A model generated the notes under the pieces. The model saw only the letters and a program-made list of their open reading frames with translations, made no database searches and had not been told where the DNA came from. DNA of 6,606 nt from Bordetella parapertussis. GTDB lineage: Bacteria > Pseudomonadota > Gammaproteobacteria > Burkholderiales > Burkholderiaceae_B. Below are positions 5,922 to 6,606 of this stretch, one piece after another. The stretch spans positions 1 to 6,606 of the forward strand of contig CAMEAW010000157.1 in the NCBI GenBank assembly GCA_945911685.1, given 5' to 3'. The position numbers and the translations under genes are program-made. Each line of letters begins with the position of its first letter. Position 1 is the stretch's first letter.

Positions 5922-6606
5922 GACTATCGAGTGGCTTATCAGGGACAGGCACCGCACGTAGTATCTTCTCAATCAACTGATCTGCCGATAATCCCTCTGC
6001 TAAAGCCTCGTACGACAACACCAGACGATGACGTAAGACGTCGGGTACCAAATCTACAACGTCTTGCGGTAACGCATAACCGCGTCCGCGCAAAAATGCC
6101 AAGGCGCGTGCACCTTCAATTAAACCGATGGTCGCGCGCGGACTCGCACCAAACGTCAGGTAACGCGCGAGATCGGGCAAACCAAAGCGAGCAGGATCAC
6201 GCGTCGCTGCAACAAGCTTGACAGCATATTGAATCAAACCCGGATCCACGTAGCCTTGACGCGATTGCGACTGCAACGCTGCGATTTGCTCGGTGGTAGC
6301 GACAGCGCCGATTGCAATTGCCGGCCCAATCACTCGCTGCACAATCACAAACTCTTCTTCTTCTTTGGGGTAGCCCACTAACACTTTCATCATGAAGCGA
6401 TCAACTTGCGCTTCGGGCAAAGGGTAAGTGCCCTCAGTCTCAATCGGATTTTGCGTTGCCATCACCAAAAATGGCGACGGCACCTTATGGGTCTGCCCGG
6501 CAATCGTGACTTGCCTTTCTTGCATCACCTCAAGCAAAGCGCTTTGTACCTTGGCCGGCGCCCGATTAATTTCATCTGCCAACACAAGATTGGCAAAGAC
6601 AGGCCC
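5905..6606 (-). CDS. MoxR-family AAA+ ATPase, C-terminal part (5' end outside window)
   Basis: The frame is open to the right edge and gives the last 233 residues; the N-terminus with the Walker A loop is outside. The visible part starts with GPVFANLVLADEINRAP, holding the Walker B motif and the conserved MoxR sequence after it. Next come sensor 1 in ATQNP (50-54), ETEGTYPLPEAQVDRF (56-71), and the sensor 2 region FGASPRA (152-158) in the helical lid domain. All these are conserved, so the ATPase should be active. MoxR proteins act as chaperone-like ATPases that help mature or assemble protein complexes together with vWA-domain partners. It is cytoplasmic and is the first visible gene of the operon; its stop lies inside the start of the DUF58 gene. 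The true start cannot be given: a GTG at 6585 is an internal valine of Walker B, not a start. Confidence 0.95.
   Translation of the reverse strand, partial: GPVFANLVLADEINRAPAKVQSALLEVMQERQVTIAGQTHKVPSPFLVMATQNPIETEGTYPLPEAQVDRFMMKVLVGYPKEEEEFVIVQRVIGPAIAIGAVATTEQIAALQSQSRQGYVDPGLIQYAVKLVAATRDPARFGLPDLARYLTFGASPRATIGLIEGARALAFLRGRGYALPQDVVDLVPDVLRHRLVLSYEALAEGLSADQLIEKILRAVPVPDKPLDSHVRVS

Noticed and set aside
6583..6585. GTG at 6585 as the MoxR start
   Set aside because: It is a valine inside the Walker B strand; the frame continues upstream with the conserved GPVFANL to the window edge.

Overview
The window looks like chromosomal DNA from a betaproteobacterium of the order Burkholderiales, probably Alcaligenaceae-like. 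This rests on the Bug-family periplasmic binding protein (a family greatly expanded in Bordetella and its relatives), the compact MoxR-DUF58-vWA gene set, and the long NUDIX/metallo-beta-lactamase fusion. Base composition looks moderate, without obvious islands of different composition. I see no rRNA, tRNA, CRISPR array, insertion sequence or phage gene.

Layout. (1) Positions 1-756, minus strand: the N-terminal 252 residues of a thiamine-diphosphate (ThDP) enzyme of the acetolactate-synthase-like superfamily. Its 3' end lies beyond the left edge. (2) 757-855: a short gap with a tandem pair of 9-bp repeats. (3) 856-1818, minus: a secreted Bug/TctC-type solute-binding protein. (4) 1819-1965: a divergent intergenic region with a candidate promoter for the Bug gene. 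(5) 1966-3639, plus: a 557-residue three-domain protein (NUDIX, metallo-beta-lactamase, winged helix). (6) 3640-3772: a convergent gap with a weak terminator candidate. (7) 3773-6606, minus: a tight operon, in transcription order MoxR AAA+ ATPase (5'-truncated by the right edge), DUF58 protein, and membrane-anchored vWA protein.

How the genes may work together. The Bug protein and the ThDP enzyme are co-directional and may form one catabolic unit: capture of a carboxylate in the periplasm, then ThDP-dependent chemistry on a 2-oxo acid or related compound. This is an inference from position only. The MoxR, DUF58 and vWA genes overlap by 17 bp or are separated by 4 bp, as expected for a chaperone-like AAA+ ATPase acting with MIDAS-containing partners at the membrane. 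The fusion protein is transcribed alone and has complete metal-binding motifs in its MBL domain and a nearly complete NUDIX signature.

Nothing here is a clearly undescribed system. The most interesting points are the domain fusion, the minimal MoxR operon, and the unassigned substrate of the Bug/ThDP pair.
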